A stretch of DNA of 9,517 nt from an uncultured Haloferula sp. (GTDB taxonomy: Bacteria; Verrucomicrobiota; Verrucomicrobiae; Verrucomicrobiales; Akkermansiaceae): contig CAMLOZ010000094.1 of NCBI GenBank assembly GCA_946481625.1, forward strand, positions 1 through 9,517, written 5' to 3'. This document shows positions 6,662 through 9,517 of this stretch, piece by piece. The stretch's first letter is position 1. The number at the start of each line of letters is the position of its first letter. The notes beneath the pieces were generated by a model. That model searched no databases and was not told the origin of the DNA. It was given only the letters and a program-made list of their open reading frames with translations. The position numbers and the translations under genes are program-made.

Positions 6662-8839
6662 ATGATCGGTTTCGATGCGATCGCATTCCCGCGCCCGCCT
6701 TTTTCGATGCGCCGCTACCTCCGTGCCCGTTACCTCGCACCAGCGCTTATCGCGCTGGTGATGATCGTTTACGGTGCCGTGACCGCGGTCCGGAACACCC
6801 GCGCCAATCTCGCGGAATTCAAGGAAGCGGAGCACGCCCGTCTCGTCGTCGAGCAGGTCCACCGCTGCACGGAAGCCCTCCTGAGCCTCGAAACCGGCCA
6901 CCATGGCTACGTCCTCAGCGGCCAATTGGAATTCCTCGAACCCTCCCGCGCCACACCTTCCTTGGACGACGAACTCGCAAAGCTCGCCGAATTTACCCGC
7001 GACAATCCGGCCCAGCATGATCGGGTGCAAGCGATCCAGGCGATCGCGAAGGACAAGCAAGCCGAACTTGCCGAGGGCGTCGAACTGATGAAGGCCGGCA
7101 AGGCGGACGAAGCCCGTGCCCTCATCGCCAAGGGCACCGGCAGGCTGATGACGGAGCGTTTCCGCTCCATCATCGACGAGTTGCACAAGGAGGAACTCAT
7201 GCTCATCACCAAGCGGCAGATCCACCTGACCCAGAACTTGAAGGATACCCGAACCATCGTCGTAGTCACCGCCGCGATCGCCATCATGGCGGGAGTGATT
7301 GGCTCCATCCTCCTCACCCTTTTCCTGATGTCGAAGGAACGCCAGGAGCGTCTGCTCTTCGAGCGGGAGAAGGCCGTGCAGGCGGACCGGGCGAAAACCG
7401 ACTTCCTGGCCATGATGAGCCACGAGATCCGTACACCCATGAACGCGATCCTGGGCTTCGGCGAACTGCTGCACGACATGGCGGACAACCCCCGCGAAAA
7501 GCACTTCGCCAAGGCGATCGTCACCAGCGGCAACTCGCTCCTCACCCTCATCAACGACATCCTCGACCTCTCGAAGATCGAGGCGCGGAAGATGGAACTC
7601 CACCCTGAAACGGTGGAGATGAAACGCTTCGCCGACAACCTCGAGACCCTCTTCTCCTTCCGTGCCCAAGAGAAAGGCCTGGAGTTCCGGATCCGCCTTG
7701 ATCCCTCGGTCCCTCCGTTGCTCTCCTTCGACGCTCTGCGGTTCCGCCAGGTGCTCGTCAACCTGATCGGCAACGCGGTGAAATTCACCCGCGAAGGCCA
7801 CGTCCACGCCACCTTGCGCGCGGAGTCCCGCTCCTCCGCCACCGGCGATGCCCTCCTTCACTTCGAGGTCACCGACACCGGTATCGGCATCGCGGGCGAT
7901 CAAATTCGCGAGATCTTCCGTCCCTTCTATCAGGTGGAGTCGGAGCAAGGACGCCGCTTCCAAGGCACCGGCCTCGGCCTGAGCATCTGCGACCGGCTGG
8001 TGAAACTGATGGGCGGCCGGATCGAGGTGAGGAGCCAGCTCGGAAAGGGCTCTCTCTTCCGCGTCTCGATCCCGGTGCAGGGCCGCATGGAGCGCATGCC
8101 CGATCTGCTCGCGGCGGATGCAGGCAAGGGGGTGGATTTCAACCGCCTCGCCCCCGCCAAGATCCTGGTGGTGGACGATGCTCCCTTGAACCGCGAACTG
8201 ATCCGCGGCTACCTGCACGGCACTCACCACCAGGTGCTGGAGGCGGAGAATGACGAGCAGGCCGTGATCCTCTGCCGCCGCCACCTGCCCGATTTGGTCC
8301 TCATGGACATCCGCATGCCCGTCGTGGACGGTCGCTCCGCCCACGCCACGCTCAAGTCGGAGGAAGCCACCAGGAAGATTCCCCTCATCGCGGTCACCGC
8401 GTCATCCTTGCTCAACACCCGGGAAGAGTTGAAGCGGGACTTCGACGGCTTCGCCAGCAAGCCGATCAGCCGCGAGCGCCTGTACCTCGAACTGGCGAAA
8501 TTCCTGCCGGTCAAGGCCACCGCGCCCACGGGCAAACCGGTGCCCGAAGAACCGGTCGTCGAAATCGCCCATACCCGCGAATGGCCGGAGTTGAAGGCCG
8601 AACTCGAAAGCCTCCGCGACTCCGTGCTGCCGGGGCTCGTCGAACTGGTCCCGGCTCAGGCCACCCTCCGCTTCGCCCGCCAGTTGACGGACCTGGCCCG
8701 GAGCCACGACTGTCCTCCGCTCGGGGAATACGCGACCCTCCTCGAGCGTGCCGCCGACAACATGGACTTCGCCGAAGCCGGCCGCCTGCTGGCGGTTTTC
8801 CCCGGATTGATTGACACCCTGTATCATGCCGACGTTTGA
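6662..8839 (+). CDS. Membrane-bound CHASE3 hybrid histidine kinase with C-terminal receiver
   Basis: A sensor kinase of 725 residues from ATG 6662. Order of parts: TM1 about 24-43; periplasmic CHASE3-like sensor about 50-190 (LSLETGHHGYVLSG, DNPAQHDRVQAI); TM2 about 198-223; HisKA with phospho-accepting His254 in SHEIRTPMN; HATPase with N box from Asn367 (NLIGNAVKF), DTGIGI at 405 and GTGLGL at 435; and a receiver about 499-615 with phospho-accepting Asp549 (LMDIRMP) and a SKP lysine. The last ~85 residues (from EWPEL near 640) are helical and resemble the tail of similar kinases, but no HPt phospho-histidine motif is evident. ATG 6707, just before the Arg-rich lead of TM1, is an equally plausible start (15 residues shorter); the frame is open further to 6497, without support. 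It overlaps the next gene by 14 bp, so they are probably translated together. The stimulus is unknown. Confidence 0.93.
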   Translation: MIGFDAIAFPRPPFSMRRYLRARYLAPALIALVMIVYGAVTAVRNTRANLAEFKEAEHARLVVEQVHRCTEALLSLETGHHGYVLSGQLEFLEPSRATPSLDDELAKLAEFTRDNPAQHDRVQAIQAIAKDKQAELAEGVELMKAGKADEARALIAKGTGRLMTERFRSIIDELHKEELMLITKRQIHLTQNLKDTRTIVVVTAAIAIMAGVIGSILLTLFLMSKERQERLLFEREKAVQADRAKTDFLAMMSHEIRTPMNAILGFGELLHDMADNPREKHFAKAIVTSGNSLLTLINDILDLSKIEARKMELHPETVEMKRFADNLETLFSFRAQEKGLEFRIRLDPSVPPLLSFDALRFRQVLVNLIGNAVKFTREGHVHATLRAESRSSATGDALLHFEVTDTGIGIAGDQIREIFRPFYQVESEQGRRFQGTGLGLSICDRLVKLMGGRIEVRSQLGKGSLFRVSIPVQGRMERMPDLLAADAGKGVDFNRLAPAKILVVDDAPLNRELIRGYLHGTHHQVLEAENDEQAVILCRRHLPDLVLMDIRMPVVDGRSAHATLKSEEATRKIPLIAVTASSLLNTREELKRDFDGFASKPISRERLYLELAKFLPVKATAPTGKPVPEEPVVEIAHTREWPELKAELESLRDSVLPGLVELVPAQATLRFARQLTDLARSHDCPPLGEYATLLERAADNMDFAEAGRLLAVFPGLIDTLYHADV

Positions 8840-9517
8840 TCCGCTGCCGCGTCCGCCCAGCTCGTCCTTGATCCTCGTGGTCGATGACGAACCGAAGAAC
8901 ATCCAGGTGGTGGGACCGCTCCTCCTCCGGCAGGGCCATGAGGTGATCGCTGCGGGCAGCGGCGAGGAAGCACTGGCAAAGCTCCGCACCGCCGCGCCGG
9001 ACCTGATCCTGCTCGACGTGATGATGCCGGGAATGACCGGCTTCGATCTCTGCCGGAAACTGCAAACCCAGTCCGAGTGGCAGGGTATCCCGGTGATCTT
9101 CCTATCCGCGGTGGCCGACAAGAGCTTCATCATGGAAGCGCTCGCGGCAGGCGCGGTGGACTATGTCACCAAGCCCTTCCACGGCCCCGAGCTGCTCTCC
9201 CGCGTCCAAGTCCACCTCAACCTCCAGAGCACCCGCAAGCGTCTCGCCGAAACGATCGAGGAGCGCAACCATCTCCTCGAGGTCGTCGCGCACGACCTCA
9301 AGAACCCCCTCGGGGCGGTCCGCTTCGCGACGTCCCTCCTTCAGGAACAGAGCGCCGCCATGGACCAAACTCACAGCGCCCTCGTCGCCAGCATCGGCGA
9401 TGCGACCGATCGCGCCCTGGAGATCGTGGGCTCCCTGCTCCAGACGCGGCAGATCGAAGAGGCAAAGGCGGAAATGGGCCTCATGCCGCTCTGCCTGCGC
9501 GAATACACGGAGGAAGC
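8826..9517 (+). CDS. Receiver-HisKA hybrid histidine kinase (C-terminus cut off by window edge)
   Basis: An open frame from ATG 8826 to the right edge (230 full residues). Residues about 15-130 are a receiver: LVVDDEPKNIQVV with the acidic pair, phospho-accepting Asp64 in LLDVMMPGMTGFDLC, and DYVTKPF with the conserved Lys. A helical linker (about 130-150, RLAETIEERNHLLE) leads to a HisKA domain with His156 in VVAHDLKNPLGAVRF. A HATPase domain is expected beyond the edge but cannot be seen. There is no signal peptide or membrane segment, so it is cytoplasmic. The start overlaps the end of the upstream kinase by 14 bp with no ribosome binding site, which suggests translational coupling. The likely job is to receive a phosphoryl group from, or work next to, the CHASE3 kinase; this is inferred from gene order. 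Confidence 0.92.
   Translation, partial: MPTFDPLPRPPSSSLILVVDDEPKNIQVVGPLLLRQGHEVIAAGSGEEALAKLRTAAPDLILLDVMMPGMTGFDLCRKLQTQSEWQGIPVIFLSAVADKSFIMEALAAGAVDYVTKPFHGPELLSRVQVHLNLQSTRKRLAETIEERNHLLEVVAHDLKNPLGAVRFATSLLQEQSAAMDQTHSALVASIGDATDRALEIVGSLLQTRQIEEAKAEMGLMPLCLREYTEE

Noticed and set aside
6638..8344. Minus-strand open frame of about 568 codons opposite the histidine kinase
   Set aside because: Its composition reflects the complement of a GC-rich kinase gene; all kinase motifs are on the plus strand.

Overview
The window looks like a chromosomal stretch from a GC-rich member of the Verrucomicrobiota, probably close to Luteolibacter or Haloferula. This is an inference. It rests on a secreted DUF1800 protein with Calx-beta and Asp-rich calcium-loop segments, an SHD1 domain fused to a secreted zinc peptidase, the 'YEIRSSSDLSAW' type of segment common in verrucomicrobial surface proteins, and the general lack of strong Shine-Dalgarno sequences. 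No rRNA, tRNA, CRISPR array, insertion sequence or phage gene was seen.

Layout, left to right. (1) 1-3457, minus strand: a RecQ-family helicase, then an AT-rich 128-bp gap with a candidate promoter and a 14-bp perfect palindrome, then the N-terminal 470 residues of a secreted DUF1800 protein that runs off the left edge. (2) 3546-5789, plus strand: a small cytoplasmic tandem-SH3 protein, an L,D-transpeptidase lipoprotein, and a secreted SHD1-gluzincin peptidase, with gaps of about 110 and 80 bp. (3) 5955-6387, minus strand: a CsbD-family stress protein followed by a tiny DUF3309 membrane protein, with a GC-rich hairpin between them. A good -24/-12 (sigma-54-like) match lies upstream of csbD, and a 13-bp inverted repeat sits at an enhancer-like distance further up. 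(4) 6662-9517, plus strand: a CHASE3 hybrid histidine kinase overlapping by 14 bp a second signalling gene (receiver followed by HisKA) that runs off the right edge.

How they may work together: regions 2 and 3 are mostly envelope and stress functions. The kinase pair is divergent from csbD and could in principle control it, but the sequence does not prove this. No clearly new multi-gene system is visible. The points most worth a second look are the RecQ architecture (about 190 residues between the helicase core and the zinc site, and no recognisable HRDC domain), the SHD1-peptidase fusion, the possible sigma-54 control of csbD, and the palindrome in the DUF1800 leader.
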